Shown here: piece after piece, positions 1 through 12,683 of the stretch
How positions within the stretch are numbered: position 1 is the first letter of the stretch
Layout: every line of letters begins with the position of its first letter
NCBI GenBank assembly: GCA_028023455.1
Contig: JAQFVV010006197.1
Coordinates: 17,793,254-17,857,253, forward strand
DNA: 64,000 nucleotides
From: Epiperipatus broadwayi
Taxonomy: Eukaryota; Onychophora; Udeonychophora; Euonychophora; Peripatidae
Reading direction: 5' to 3'
Notes under the pieces: generated by a model
What the model was told of the DNA's origin: nothing
Seen by the model: only the letters and a program-made list of their open reading frames with translations
Databases searched by the model: none
Made by a program: the position numbers and the translations under genes

Positions 1-3000
1 TTCCACTTGGTAAGTTATTAAAATTATATTTTTTATGTAATTAATTTTATTCTAAATTAGTTATTAATTAACTTTTTTTGTATGATTTTTTTTATTTTAT
101 TTCGCTTAATGGAAAGAATTAAAGTTATATTTCTTAGTACTATTTATTATTTTTAACTATATATATTGATTATGCAATACTTATTAAATCAATCATATTA
201 TTTCATAAGAAATATAACTTTTTAATAATAAAGTTATTAATATCAGATTATTTTATAAGAATATGACTTGATTATTATTATTATTTAACATTTGAAAGTC
301 TTTTTATATGTGTTGTAGAGTATATTACTCTCATGCATATGTGTGTATAAATATCAATGTATGTAGTGTGCAATATATTATTGCCATGCATATTTTATTT
401 ATAAGGTATTGATTTTTATATAAAAGTAGCATCTTTTTTTTTTCTTTTGTAATTTTGAAAATAAATGTTTTTGAAATCTATATGTTTCTGTTTTATTCTA
501 TATAACTAATTTCACCTAATCTTTATAAAGTATGATATTAAGAATAGTACTAACCATATAATTAACGAATCAATGATCATTTGATCATCTAAATGGCAGT
601 TTGATTCAGCTAAACTGGGATTTTTGTCAGTTTATAAATCTTTAGGCTTTAGTTCACTGCTCTACCATAGCACTGAACAGAACAGTGGATGATATTTATT
701 AGACAGTTTTATTCAATTCAAGTTATAGATTAATTAATATCTCTTGATTTATCAATATAGTAAATACTTTTAGATAAAGGTGATAACTTTTATCATATGC
801 AACTTAAATGTTTCTATATAAGTGGGAATTTAGGTTAAAGATAAGATGGCCATTCTTATCTTTATAAAATCACTATTTTGTGTCAATGTTTGAGAGGTCC
901 CTCTATAATAAAAAAAAAGAAATTGCTTGACTATTAGAGACATTTAAGGTGTATATGATAAAGGTTAAAGCCTTTTTGTAAAAGTATTTACATACTTTTA
1001 TGCACTTAATAAATAATCACAACTTTACATTAATATCGTAAATGTACATTGAAGAAGAGGATTGTGAAATGAAAATGTAGTGTCTGCAACATTTGTACAC
1101 AATCATTTACTTGACAGGTTGCCATTGCAACACCAAAATGGCAGATAGTAGGTTTGTCCAATTTTACAGGCTGAGATTTTTCTTTTGTTTTGCACTTTAT
1201 TCTGAGGCCTATATTATTTAATTAAAAACTCAGAACAAAAAACAAAAAGTTAGATGAGAATGAAAAAAAAATTGAAAGTTTTGTAAGAAAGATTAATGGA
1301 TTATTCTGTGCAGTTTTAGCTCAATGATAGAGTGAAGGATTTGAGAGATAAAAGTTATGGAATTGATTTTTATTTGAGAAACATAAGAAGAAAAAAAAAC
1401 TGTTTGGTTAATTGAATGATGTTATTATGGTTAATTTACTAATTTTAGTAATTGGGTGTTGTATGATATTCTAAGAAACATTAAATATTGGATTTTATTT
1501 ATTTGTGAGAAAATGCAGTAACCGCTATATTGGATACCAATAAAGTAAAAATATTAGAATTTATTCTATATAAATTGATAATTGTTACATTATATTTACA
1601 TATTCTTAAGAATTATATCTTTTAGAAGAACTTTATTAATACATAACATTCAATTATATAATAGTCGGAGATAAAATCATATTTAAATTGCCCACTAGAG
1701 GGCAAAGTTTCCTCATTATATTTAAATAATTCATTTTTCAATTTCAAATTACAGATACATTTTTGTTTTCCCCAAAAAATTAAACTTCACAACTTTTACT
1801 ATCAGCAGTTGAAAATTATTTGAATAATGTTTTATGTATATACATTAATAATACAGATATATATTTTTTGATGTATAAAATCATATGCAAATAACTTTAA
1901 TGAATGAAAATGTTTTAATGTTTTTAATTTTAATATTTTTAGTTTATATGAATTTATGAATATATATATATTGATTTTAATAAAACAATTATAATTTAAG
2001 AATAACTAATAAAATAGCTGAAACATTGGGATAATTATATTTTTTGTAAATTGATTCAGGAATAAAATTATGTTTACAAGAATTTGAAGGAATTGTGTAA
2101 TTTATTTTATTTAGAATTATATATGTATCTGTTTTAGTTATATGTGCAACAAACATTTATAAATAACAAAAACTCCATCTTTTTTGGAATTTAAGCTGAT
2201 ATTATTCCATTGACAATTTTTTTTAAGTCTGTTTGCAAGATTACATTAGGTCCATTAATTTCTATTTGATTATCATCTTTTGTGGTTATATATCAATGGT
2301 TTTTTGCTAATATTGTAAAATCTGACTGTAGTACACTGAATTCAGTCATTTGTGACAAACATACTAACTACATTTGTATTAAGCTATTGCCATTCATCAT
2401 AAATGATGCACAGATAGATTACAGCATCACCAAGTAACGGTAATTATCAGGCTGAGCTTGTTATTCACTGAATTACACAGTTTCTGTCAACTTAAATCAA
2501 TTTCTTGTGGTATAAATCAACTTTATTTTTTAGTTTGCCTTTTTCTAAAATAATTTATATTTTCACTAGTTTTTAGTAATATATTCAAGTTTGAGAAAGT
2601 ATTTAATTATATGTGACTTTTTACAATATTCTTAGTTTTTCTTTATTTGAAAATGTCTTTTCTAAGATTTTTTTTTTTTCATTACTTTGAATGCAGTATC
2701 ATTTACTGCAAACTTAATTTCCTCTACAATTTAATGTCAGAGTTTTTTTTTCTTTAATTTTTCAGTCTGATTCTCAACACTACCGGAATATTTATGAGTT
2801 TCTGGAAGTTATTATCAATAGTTTAAAACATTATGATGATTATTAATTTTTTTTATTAATCACTTTTAATGAAATCTAAATCTTCCATATATATATTTCT
2901 ATACCTCTTTTATATGAATATTTATAATTGAAATAACTATTTATAGCAGCCATATTCATTATTCATATACTAGTTACAGATTTCAAAATATTTGATGAAT

Positions 3001-3084
3001 TGATATAATAAGTAAATTTCTTATCAGCAATACTTGTATATTTCTAACTCAAATCAAGTTTTTTTCTTTTTGTATTTATATATA
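1..3084. other. AT-rich non-coding stretch
   Basis: No coding region, RNA gene or recognisable transposon protein is seen on either strand. The first 14 bases read like the end of an exon followed by a consensus splice donor (GTAAGT at 10-15), so an exon may end at base 9, but nine bases cannot be identified. A weak tRNA-like string with an A-box-like core (tagctcaatgatagag, about 1318-1333) occurs without a convincing B box. The rest is homopolymer-rich AT sequence, probably intron or intergenic DNA. Confidence 0.5.
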
Positions 3085-3800
3085 ATTCAATAAATAGTAA
3101 TGGTACACTATGCCGGAAAGAATATAAATTTATTATTCTTTAAAATTTGTAGCTTAGTGCTGCTTTCGGTCAGGTTGATCATATTCATAGAATTAATATG
3201 AATGTATAGAAAATGGAGTTTATAAGTTAAATAAGTTTATACATTTAAATATATTATTTACATGATAATGCAATGCGTGAGATGAGTCTTGTTTATCATG
3301 TGGATATTATTTGCAATAAACCACACATCTTTATTTCTTTTTCAATCATTGCGCTCAGTGCAAATTATTTATTAAATGGTTTGAAATTCTGGCATGATTC
3401 TAACTCTTGTTCCAAAAATATAGACTTAAGTTTGGGGACTGTTTTAGCGATGTTGGCATGAGAACTTGCCATAATAAATTGCTTTGCAGAATGGTTCACT
3501 GCAATTAATTTTATAAATTATTTGGAGATCTTTGTCTGGAAGTAATTTGTCTTTTGTGTTATTCAACATTTGGTTAAGATTAGGGTGTGTTCTAAAATTA
3601 ATATTGAATTTGTTTGAGCAAATTGTCTTTATCTTTTTAGATGTACCCAGTATAAAAGGAATGTTATTTATGTGCCTGGTAATTTAAAGAGGAATAGAAT
3701 TTTTTAAGAGTTTTATTTGATATATTATGATTATTTCATGAATTCATTAGGTTTTTTATGTAGTTTTTGATGTTGTCTCTTCTGTCTGTTTCAGACTTGC
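3085..3800 (-). pseudogene. Inverted 3' part of PLE1 with GIY-YIG endonuclease remnant
   Basis: Read on the - strand, this stretch matches the element's own downstream part: a linker (NNIPFILGTSKK-like), then IIYKINCSEPFCKAIYYGK, which is the start of a GIY-YIG nuclease domain, then the tail also found at 7546-7830. Several stops and frameshifts break it. It mirrors 4340-4711 plus 7519-7835, so it preserves the order the element had before the nested repeat split that part. Confidence 0.65.
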
Positions 3801-3934
3801 ATAATTTATAGTTTTTGAACAAAAAATATTAGAAGCCAGCTAATTTGTGTGAAATCTATTGGCATAATTCATGACATTTTAGTTGAATTAAATTTCAATA
3901 AGTGCAAAAATAATTTTGTTATCGATGTTCTCAA

Positions 3935-4440
3935 ATGGATGGATGGGGATATTGTGGCCCTTTTCAATGGAGAGTTTATACAATGGAATATGGCTGGCCT
4001 ATGGGACTATCCCTAAGTGGAATAAATTATAGCATAGTATTGAACAAATTTGAATTGGCAGTCATCCTGAAAAAGTTTGCTACAGCAACATCACCTTTAT
4101 ATATACCCTACATAGATGTTCTTATCTATGGTGAAGAAAAAAACATTAATATATTGGATGAGCTGAGTCAGTTATCTTTTTTAGCATGGACAATAGAAAA
4201 CAAAAATGCATTAAATGATATAAAGTTCTTAGACATATGTCCAGCATTCAAATGGACAAATAAAGTACAAAATGATCATAAAACTCCAGTTTCACACAAA
4301 TTAGCTGGCTTCAAATGGTTTTTGTCCTGAAACTAAATTATGCAAGCTTGAAGCAGATAGAAGAGACAACATCGAAAACTACATAAAAGACCTAGACAAT
4401 TTAGGGTATGATACTAATATATTAAATAAAAACTCTTAAA
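3935..4440 (+). pseudogene. Penelope-type reverse transcriptase fragment (PLE1)
   Basis: The open frame 3935-4330 gives 131 residues. Visible are the GWPMGLSLS block (RT motif 4, usually GxAMGSPLSP in Penelope RTs), a degenerate catalytic block YIDVLIYG where YVDD would be expected, and a LSFLAWTIEN...IKFLDI stretch that matches the conserved I-x-F-T-x-E...LxFLD region downstream. The second catalytic aspartate is lost, so the enzyme cannot be active. Reading continues in another frame to about 4440 (LCKLEADRRDNIENYI), then into the endonuclease remnant. Family assignment comes from motif order; no search was possible. Confidence 0.65.
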
Positions 4441-4611
4441 AATTCCTTTTTAAATACCAGAGACATAAATAATACCAGCATTAATGTGTGGAACAGTTCT
4501 TTTATACTGGGCACATTTAAAAAGATGAAAACAATCTTCTCAAACAAATTTTATATTAGTTTTATGACATCCCTTCATAAAATATCAAAGACAAATCTCC
4601 AGACCAAGTTC

Positions 4612-4711
4612 TCCAAATAATTTATAAAATTAAATGCAATGACCCAACCAGCAAAGCAATTTATTATGGTGAGTCTCATGCCAACAGTGCTACAAGATTA
4701 ATGCAGCACAT
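4612..4711 (+). pseudogene. GIY-YIG endonuclease fragment of PLE1
   Basis: The + strand reads IIYKIKCNDPTSKAIYYGES...ATRLMQH, matching the opening of the Penelope GIY-YIG domain (IYKIxCxxCxxxYIGET...R..EH) with IYYGES in the YIG position. It is a short remnant; the rest was separated from the 3' tail by the nested repeat that starts at about 4773. Confidence 0.55.
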
Positions 4712-4772
4712 ATGTATTGTAATGGGATGGGAGTATCCAGATGGAAAATAGATGGTAGCAAATTATCCCCAA

Positions 4773-7512
4773 ATAAACAAAACTTTAAAATTAAATATTA
4801 AAGTAATAAAGTAAGATAATATTGTAAAATATATTTAAGTAAGAGAGAGATTAAAAAACAAATGTTAAAGTAATATTTAACATAAAATATATAAGAAATT
4901 TTATATATCAAAGAGCATGAGAGATCAGCCCAGGTTAACTCCTTAGAGCAACTACAAGTATCTTTAATTAACCATACATCCACCAGCATTATAATTATGT
5001 AAACAAACCATTCATCATCATGAATAATCCAGCAATCAAACTACACCATTCATGTGGATAGATTAGAAACAAAAAATATAAATCAACAGTCAATTTGGGA
5101 TTGGAATTGGGTCTTCTAACTTAAGTGCTAATCCATTAGAATACATAATGATAAAAAACTGCTGGGACATTAAAACATGCTGATCATTATCAATGCTCTG
5201 GCCACTTAGTACCATTAATGTACTGACCTTCTATAAACTCTAATAAGAACTAAATAAAATGTGCAGGAGTTTTAAAGAATATTTTATACACTAACCAGGA
5301 TGATGATTGATCATCAGATGCCCCTTAATCACATCCCCATTCATATATTCAGCTGTTATACTCTAATCTAGCTCAGAGAATATAAGCTCAAGTATAATGA
5401 TGCAATGCAATTTTAACAATTGAATTAGAGTTTATTAACAATAAAAAAAAATTGTATTATCTTTAGAATATGGTTATATATATAAATTAAACCTGATTTT
5501 GATTAATATACAAAAAAATATCACATTTTTCATTTACAAAATTACTGTATGATGGTTTACATATAACACATATGTACACAAACACATTTTACTATTACAT
5601 GAATATAATTCAATGGACATTTAATAAAATTTCAAAAAAATGATTAAATTTTGTTTTTTGACATATATATATATACACACACCTATATGTGTGTGCATGT
5701 AATTTCTGAACATATTTAAATTGTCCTACAATAATACATGATTAAACTTTTTAACATTTTTAATAATACAAATAATTTATGCTAGGTTTACTTAACCGCA
5801 TATACGTATCTGCTTAAATGTGTATCTAACACACATTTGATATATATACACACACAGAGTGCAGTACATTTGATGACTATATTTCAATTGTCATAAAATA
5901 AATAATTAAAAGTTTAAATTACTACATTTTAATGATAGATTTCTATTAACATATATGTGTGTGAACATAGAAATGTATGTGCATGCTACCATTTATACAT
6001 ATATTCAATTTGATACAATAATAAAAGTTATTAAAATATATTTTTCATATAAATACATGCATATAATGTGTATAAATTAATTATAAGCATAAAAAGTTAT
6101 CTTTTTCATAAAAAAATAGTTTTTTTTTTCAAGTAATTGTTTTGATTAACTAATTATCGGTGGGTTTTAAATTTAAAATGCCCCCTTTTTTAGTGTAAAA
6201 CATTTTTGAAATCTGTTTTTTCTTTTCAAACAAATTTTAGATAATTCTATATATAGCTATGATCATCACTTGATTTTTAATTATAAGATGTTTTTAAATT
6301 TAAAAATACAGATTTTTAAAAAAATGTCTAAGGAATATTAAAATAACTTCTTTACAAAATATATAAATAAAATCATGTATGTCCCTTCTTTTAAATGTGT
6401 GACTCAAACAAATTATTTACTTGGCTTACTTTATGTTATATATTTAAAACTTATTTTAAGGATTTTAAATGAACTCCCCATCTATATATACATTTATCTG
6501 TACTCTGCATATAGATGAAATAGCATGTATAATTCATCCACTGATGGTTTCTCTGGTAAAGTTGGTAGGCTGACTTGTCATCATCGATAGAGGTATAATA
6601 CAGGTAATTTTCTGGCATACTATGAGCTATCTAGAATTGTCTCAGGCAATTGTCAGCATTGGGAAAAGCATAATAAGGTATGTTGGCATTCATTCAATTT
6701 CCTTCTGGGTAGGGCTTGAAGGACTTCAGGTCGGCAAATTATTTTGAATTTGATAGATTTCAGACAAGCAGCTATCTTAGCACCAATTTGTAGCTATGGA
6801 TTTCAACAAAAAAGTGGGTCATTTTTCTACTTATGAATTTAAACTCCATTGAATTGTAGAGTAGCTGCTTCCTTGCATTATTATATGTATGTAGTTTTCT
6901 GTATAACTCTGCTAATCATCTGCAGCTAGCTTTATTGTTACCAATCTGCTGCAGCTCAACTCTTACAAAAATATTAGCCAACTCTTTAAAAACTACTATC
7001 CAGACTGCAGCTGGCCAATTTGGCCATTGCTTCTCAAAAATATTTAAACAGACAATTGATATTTTTATCAAGCCTTTTTATAAGAGTGGATTGGGGGAGG
7101 TGACAAAAACACTAAATTAAAAATTGATTTTATCTTCAAAAAAGATCATTAATCCTTTCAACATTTTATCAAGATGTGATATACAAACATTTTTAAAAAT
7201 AGATAATTTACAAATTAATTAAAAGATTTCAAAAATACCATACTTGTTTTTAAATTTCAGAGTTCAATATTATTTATTTAGACCTTTTTTTAAAATATTA
7301 ATTTCATAATAAAATTCTGTTTTAAATACAAAACTATTTAACCCTTTACAATCATTATTATTCCAAGTGAATGTAGAAAATATCTGTAAGAATTTATGTC
7401 TGTTTATTTCTACTTTTCCTTTATATATAAATGTGTGCTCACACACAACTACGTTGCTATGTGCCATGTAACCCAACCGGTTACAGTATATATACAAACT
7501 AGTTAAAACAAA
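4773..7512 (+). repeat. Repeat family 1, copy A (2.7 kb, nested in PLE1)
   Basis: A long non-coding repeat that interrupts PLE1. The flanking PLE1 sequence is continuous across it when compared with the inverted copy at 3085-3800, and the motif ccccaa occurs at both borders (4767-4772 and 7513-7518), a likely short target duplication. It matches copy B at 13853-16752 along most of its length: for example the segments around 4975-5340 and 14060-14570, around 6740-6850 and 16030-16130, and the ends near 7440-7490 and 16700-16750. No open reading frame, terminal inverted repeat, poly-A tail or tRNA-like head was recognised, so its class is unknown. Borders are good to about 20 bases. Confidence 0.6.
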
Positions 7513-7870
7513 CCCCAACATCAAGTTATATTTTTGGAACATGAGTTAGAATTGGGCCACAATTGGTGATCCATTTAATATTAATGTCATTTGTGCTGAG
7601 CGCAATAATTGAAAAATAAAACAATTATGTGTGGTTTATTGCAAATGACATGCATTGTATTACATAAATGGTATATTTAAATTTATAAGCTTATTTAACT
7701 TATAAATTCAATTTTCTACACACCCATATTAATTCTATGAATATGACTGACTTGGTCAAAAGCAGTGCTAAGCAATAAATTTTAAAGAATAAATTTATAA
7801 TCTTTTCGGCATAGTGTACTATTATTTGTATACATCTATATTTTTTTCCATAACTATTTTGTGTTGTCTT
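7513..7870 (+). repeat. 3' tail of PLE1
   Basis: This is the downstream end of PLE1 and the inverse complement of 3090-3420. The match runs from the atatttttggaac stretch to the cggcatagtgtact stretch at about 7808-7821. Beyond about 7835 the two arms diverge, which sets the outer border. Confidence 0.6.
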
Positions 7871-10040
7871 CATTCTAAGATTTTTTCATTTTAGTCACAA
7901 TGCTATAAAAACCAGAAGTCTTCAAATAAAATTTTATTTGAAATTTATTAAATTTGAAAACTAGTAAGGTCAATGTGTGTTTCCATATTTAATTCAATAA
8001 CCAATGGTATTTTAATTAATTTTAAAAATAGTGTGAACGCTGATCAGTTTTAACTTTAATCTGCAGAACCAATCCATAAGTTAGAGCTGCATCATTCTGC
8101 TCTCAAATTGCACATAAATTAATAAGTACCAAATGGAAATTCCTAACCAGATCCTTGGACTAATTATTTTTTATTTGATCTTCATTACTCATGCCTACAT
8201 AAACGACTAAACTAGTGATGTAAATTAAATCTTTCATGGGTATATTTTTGGAATAAATTGTAAAATTAATTTTCTTAAATATTGAAAAATATTTATTCAA
8301 AACTCAATTTTGCATGAATTTATTTTCAAATATCAGCATATTGACAAATGAATAATAAAAATTTTCTAAAATGACACTATAAAACCCTGTATGAGTCAAT
8401 AGTATGAATATATAAGATGGCAGACAACTCTCATTTTTGCAGTTAGTGTAGCATTTGTTACAAATAGAGTGAAAGATATAAATTGTTATTAGAGAACAAA
8501 TTTAGTGGGGGAAAAAACAATTGAATGGTCTCTTATTCAGAAGTTTGATACCAAGTGATAGCTGCAGCTATAATCTGTTGATCTTTTAGTCACTCTGCTA
8601 TTGTTCCATTGTAGTAAACCATGAAAAGCAACGAAATTCTGAAGATATTAATTAATGGAAAGGCTACGATGAAAAAATATGGGATTACTTGATCTAAAAA
8701 TGTGAGGGCAAATATTTTGGTATTTTTTTTATATATATAAACAGTTGGAAACTAAAATTGAGACCATAAAACAAAACAAAAAAATAGAATGGAGTTGATT
8801 AAAGTTTATTGATAATCTTTATTGATCTTATGATCATTTAATTTGTTAATTTTATGCAATTTTAAATCCAGCATAGGATCTATTTGGCAGCCCAGTAAGT
8901 CATCATAGTGGCATTTTTTTATGGGAAAATTGAGTCTTTTCAGCTTTAAAATATCATTGGAATTTCTTGGTAATATATTCCAAGTTTCACTTGAATAAAA
9001 TTATTACTTAATAATTTAATAATAGAATTAAGTTATTTTCTTTGAAATTACTTTATTCGCTTATTAATGTTAAAATGCCTTGTGTGATTTAATGCAGGGA
9101 TAAAGTGTAAAGCTTTAAAAATTTCTGAATCAAACTCAGCACATTAAGTTTAGTGCTCATATGTTACATGACTTTCTCAGCAACTAATAATTCTATTAGA
9201 TATTTATTTGATATTTAAATCATAAATGCCATTTTTGATGGTCTACATGCTTAAACCCATTCTTTAAATCACATTTGGAATTCTTTATTATTAATCCATA
9301 CAACTCATTTTAATTGTAAAGGATGTTAAACTGAATTTGTTTTAAACAGTTATTATCCAGAAGATCTAATATGTCTATTGTTAAGGCTCCTATTAATTTG
9401 TTAAATGCATGAATCTATGCTAAAAGAACTTTTGCAACAGATTTTGCTCTCATGCATATCATTATAGTTGATCTTGAGTAATAATTGCTATCAAGATATT
9501 TCTTATAATAGCATAATGAACATCAGTCTGTGCGAATGTTCTATTCAATTTCTGAGTTACAGTTGCTACTAAATATTTCATTTAGAGATTTAAGCTTAAT
9601 CTTGTTTCTACAAATCTTTGCAAAAAGTGCTTGGAAGATATGTTCCATTTATTCAAAATATATAAATGTTTCATTTAACTTAAGCTACTAGTCTTTCATA
9701 AACAGTCTATCAATCTTAAATTTTTGCTATAAAATTATAGTAAAAATTTAAAATATTAATATACAATGTCCTTCATAATCTGAAAGGCAATATGGATAAC
9801 ATGGTGTGCTCTTTTATTTACTAATAAAAAAATGTTTAGAAAAGCAACCTTATGCATTAAAATGGCAAGTCCACTTCAAAGCTTTTTCAATGCATTGAAA
9901 ATAACATAAGGATCTGAAAAATGATATTGCAGTCCTATTAAAGTCATCCATACTTATATAAAATTGCCATTTTGAGTAGATGGAAAGAATATTTTAATAA
10001 CTTTTTGAATAATGATACTAGAATTATTACAACAATTTTT
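7871..10040. other. Non-coding stretch, nothing recognised
   Basis: AT-rich sequence without a supported gene, RNA or transposon protein on either strand. Short ORFs here have no recognisable composition or motif. Confidence 0.5.
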
Positions 10041-10049
10041 ATGATATAT

Positions 10050-11450
10050 CCATTTGATTTACTTATTTAGATTTGGATAAAGATATTTAGCTTAATGAAA
10101 TTAAAAGTTTTTTGTAAAATTAAAAGTAAAAAGACTATAAAATCTGGTGAGATATCTGGAGAAGTTTTAAAATATGGTGATATGTTAATTTAAAATTACT
10201 GGAATGTATAGGAATGTGTGCCAATTTTTAAAAAAAATAAAAGTCTACAAGATTGCAATAATTATTGTGGAATATTACTTATCTACCACAATAAAGGTAT
10301 TTTTAAGGAGTTTATTAAGTAGATATTTCCAGTCATAAATAATTTGATGAGAGCATTTGATTACTTGATGTTTGTCCATCAAAATGTATTTGTATATATT
10401 AACTTCCATATGAATAAATGAGAGGAAATGTTACTACTATGGATAGAAAACTAAGGTATTTTGAATGAAAATTGATGTAAACAAAAAATCTGTACTAGCC
10501 CAAACTTTGTTTTTGATTTTAATGATTGTGGTAGTCTTTGGAATTTTAGTTTTATAAATCAGGTTTAATTGTGCTATTTTTAATTTGAATTGATTAAAAG
10601 CAAAAATTTTGTCTTGGATTTTGAATTTACATTATACCAATTATTATGCTATCCTTATCAATTCAAAAGAGGATCTACAGAATATATTTAAACTTTTGAA
10701 TGCAGCATATAAAAACTAGATAGTAATTAATGTTCAAAAAACTCATCTTTTATTAGCTAGTGATGAAAAAAAATCTTCAGCTTTTAGCTTGGGTCGTTAT
10801 CAATTTGAAAATGTGAGTCAATATAAATATATTAGTATTTTGTTCTGTGTAGTTTAGCACAGTGATAATATGACTCTGGAATATGGTGTCCTAGGATTGA
10901 TTCTTGTGCTATTTATTTATTTATTATTTTAATGGTTTAAGCAGATATTAAAATGTAGCATGGACTGCAATATATTGCTGTTACAGCTCAACAAATTAAA
11001 AGAATATTTCATCACAATGATATAACTACTGCAATTAGATTTTTAGATGTATATAGAGCTGTTTTTTAACCGAATTTATTGTATGAAAGTGAGACTCTGA
11101 TTCATGATCAAACTTAAATACAGGCACTAGAACAAATTCATTTAATAGTGAAATCACATTTTCATTGATTTGAATATATAAAATGAACATCAATAGTGGT
11201 TTTCTAAATAAATATTTTACAGTGGACTTTTGCATAGGTTTCATGAAAAAAGCAGAACTCTATATTATAAAAATTATTTCTAAGATATTTTTAAGAAATG
11301 CAATATTGATTGCTTTCATTGGAAAGATGTATCTGAGAATAGAAGGTATGGGAGAGCTAAATTATATAATGCATAGAAACTGTCAGTATAAAGTTTGCTG
11401 TAGAACTTAATAGATAGCACCACAAAATAACAAATAGAATAATAGGAAAG
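10050..11450 (+). pseudogene. Decayed LINE reverse transcriptase remnant
   Basis: Three-frame reading of the + strand gives a broken but ordered non-LTR retrotransposon RT. First comes a KSGEISGEVLKYG block with VPIF..K.KS..DCN.Y.GI (about 10130-10290). Then IPIIMLSLSIQKRIYRI with an expected ADD region degraded (about 10635-10690), INVQKTHLLLA-like and FENVSQYKYISI (about 10725-10845), and finally DITTAIRFLDVYRAVF.PNLLYESETL (about 11020-11095), the LLYGSE-type block of the C-terminal region. Stops occur every few dozen codons. A tRNA-like insertion interrupts it at about 10845-10915. The clade cannot be set safely from what is left. Confidence 0.5.
10845..10915 (+). repeat. Degenerate tRNA-like SINE fragment inside the LINE
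   Basis: The string from gtgtagtttagcacagtgataa to ggattgattcttgtgc resembles a tRNA-derived head: an A-box-like tagtttagcacagtg and a degenerate B box (aggattgattct) at tRNA-like spacing. LINE coding similarity stops just before it and resumes after about 10960, so it looks inserted. Too decayed for confidence. Confidence 0.35.
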
Positions 11451-11573
11451 CTATCTGAGAATAGAAGGTATGGGAGAGCTAAATTATATAATGCATAGAA
11501 ACTGTCGGTATAAAGTTTGCTGTAGAACTTAATAGATAGCACCACAAAATAACAAATAGAATAATAGGAAAGC
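11330..11573 (+). repeat. 122-bp tandem duplication
   Basis: Two head-to-tail copies (11330-11451 and 11452-11573) differ at only one clear position (gtcagtataaag against gtcggtataaag). The near identity in a region where everything else is strongly decayed shows that the duplication is recent. Confidence 0.9.
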
Positions 11574-11730
11574 CTATTCTAAAAGTGAACATTTTTGTGT
11601 TTCATTTGTTAGTTTGTAGTCATTGCAAAATTAATCTCTAGTGCATTATTCTATGAGGATGTGAATATTATAATAATGTACCATTTTATACTAATTTATT
11701 ATCCAGGATTATAGATAATTGTTCTAATAG

Positions 11731-11743
11731 GATGAAGAGAACT
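11731..11743. repeat. Left target-site duplication of PLE2
   Basis: gatgaagagaact, repeated exactly at 17707-17719 on the far side of the element. Confidence 0.8.
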
Positions 11744-12675
11744 TGTATTTTTATATTGGACTATTTCCATCATCTAATATGAGTATTGAATGTCTTTAGA
11801 AAAATTTAACTTTATTTAAATATTCCAAATACATTCCAACTATTAGTAATAGCACATAAAACAGGTTAGTATGTGCATGATGTTTCGAGAAGTATTATTC
11901 TCCCTCTTCTTCAGGTGTTGCTGGCTTGATCAGTGACAGTACTAGCATGGGATTTGAACCTGGACTCTTAGATTTTTTAAGTTAACACTAACCAACAACC
12001 ATTCTGCCAAAGGCAACAGTTAGTATAAATCTCATACTTATCTATGAGGTTCCTCCTGATTTCTCCACTTTTTCCCAAGAACAAAGTTGATTAGTGTTTT
12101 CCATACATTATATCTAGTCACACTAGGTTGGCTTATGGAATTTTTTGCCATTGTCATGTGAGCAGCTTCTATAAATTTTCTTCTTTATACCTTTTCTTCT
12201 CTACCCAATATTTTTATGTTTTCCCAATTGAACATATATTCATTGGCACATACATGGTTTGCTACCTTGGACATCTGTTTTCTCTTTTCTAATTATCAGT
12301 TTGTGTTCTTGTAAACACTTGTCAATGGGATGATTGGTCTCACCAATATATGTTCTTCCGCATTCACATGGTATTTCATAGATGCAGTTTTTCTTTTCAG
12401 CATTTCAAGTTTAGGCTTTGTAGATGTTAGAATTCCTCAGTGTGGTATGGCTCTGGAAAGCTGTTCTGATGTTATACTGATTGCAGATTTTCCTTAATTT
12501 GTCAGCTATTTTTTGAATGTATAGGTACACTACAGTACCAATAATTGTTTTTTCTCTTGGTGGTTATTTTTGTTGTCTATTTAACATTTTCTTAACAGCT
12601 GATGGATAAACATTTTTTGTAACAAATTTGTTCTATATAAATCTTTTCTTTTTCCAAGTTGCTGGTTTCTGAACA
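11744..12675 (-). pseudogene. Inverted 3' part of PLE2: GIY-YIG endonuclease and tail
   Basis: Read on the - strand this is collinear with 16760-17690: a linker (VLLVRTVVYL-type region is lost, but VRKCYPSAVKKMLNRQQK-like bases match), the nuclease start IYEIPCECGRTYIGETNHPIDKCLQEHKL (about 12290-12390), a ...SVTRYNVWKTLINFVLGKKWRNQEEPHR-like end, the tRNA-like module (11949-12005) and the tail. The YIGET and R/EH nuclease elements are better kept here than in the + copy. Frameshifts occur after the HKL block. Confidence 0.7.
11949..12012 (-). promoter_or_regulatory. tRNA-like A and B boxes in the inverted PLE2 tail
   Basis: On the - strand an A-box-like tggttgttggtt (12001-11990) is followed by a B-box ggttcaaatcc (11960-11950), inside sequence homologous to 17398-17480. 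Spacing suits an internal RNA polymerase III promoter of tRNA type. Confidence 0.5.
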
Positions 12676-12683
12676 AACTTTTT

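Larger units (their letters stand above)
3085..7870 (+). mobile_element. Penelope-like element PLE1, decayed, with inverted 3' part and nested repeat
   Basis: A composite Penelope-like retroelement. In order it holds an inverted copy of the element's 3' part (3085-3800, read on -), a reverse transcriptase remnant (3935-4440, +), a GIY-YIG endonuclease remnant (about 4612-4711, +), a nested 2.7-kb non-coding repeat (4773-7512) and the 3' tail (7513-7835, +). The outer parts are inverted repeats: 3090-3420 on the - strand matches 7545-7830 on the + strand, including the shared stretch around the cggcatagtgtac motif. Inverted partial copies of the long terminal region are a known habit of Penelope elements. 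The reading frame is broken by many stops. No target duplication could be placed for the outer element. Confidence 0.75.

Noticed and set aside
7270-7542. 90-codon minus-strand open frame at the end of repeat family 1 copy A
   Set aside because: The matching region of copy B (16500-16760) does not keep the frame, so it is not coding.
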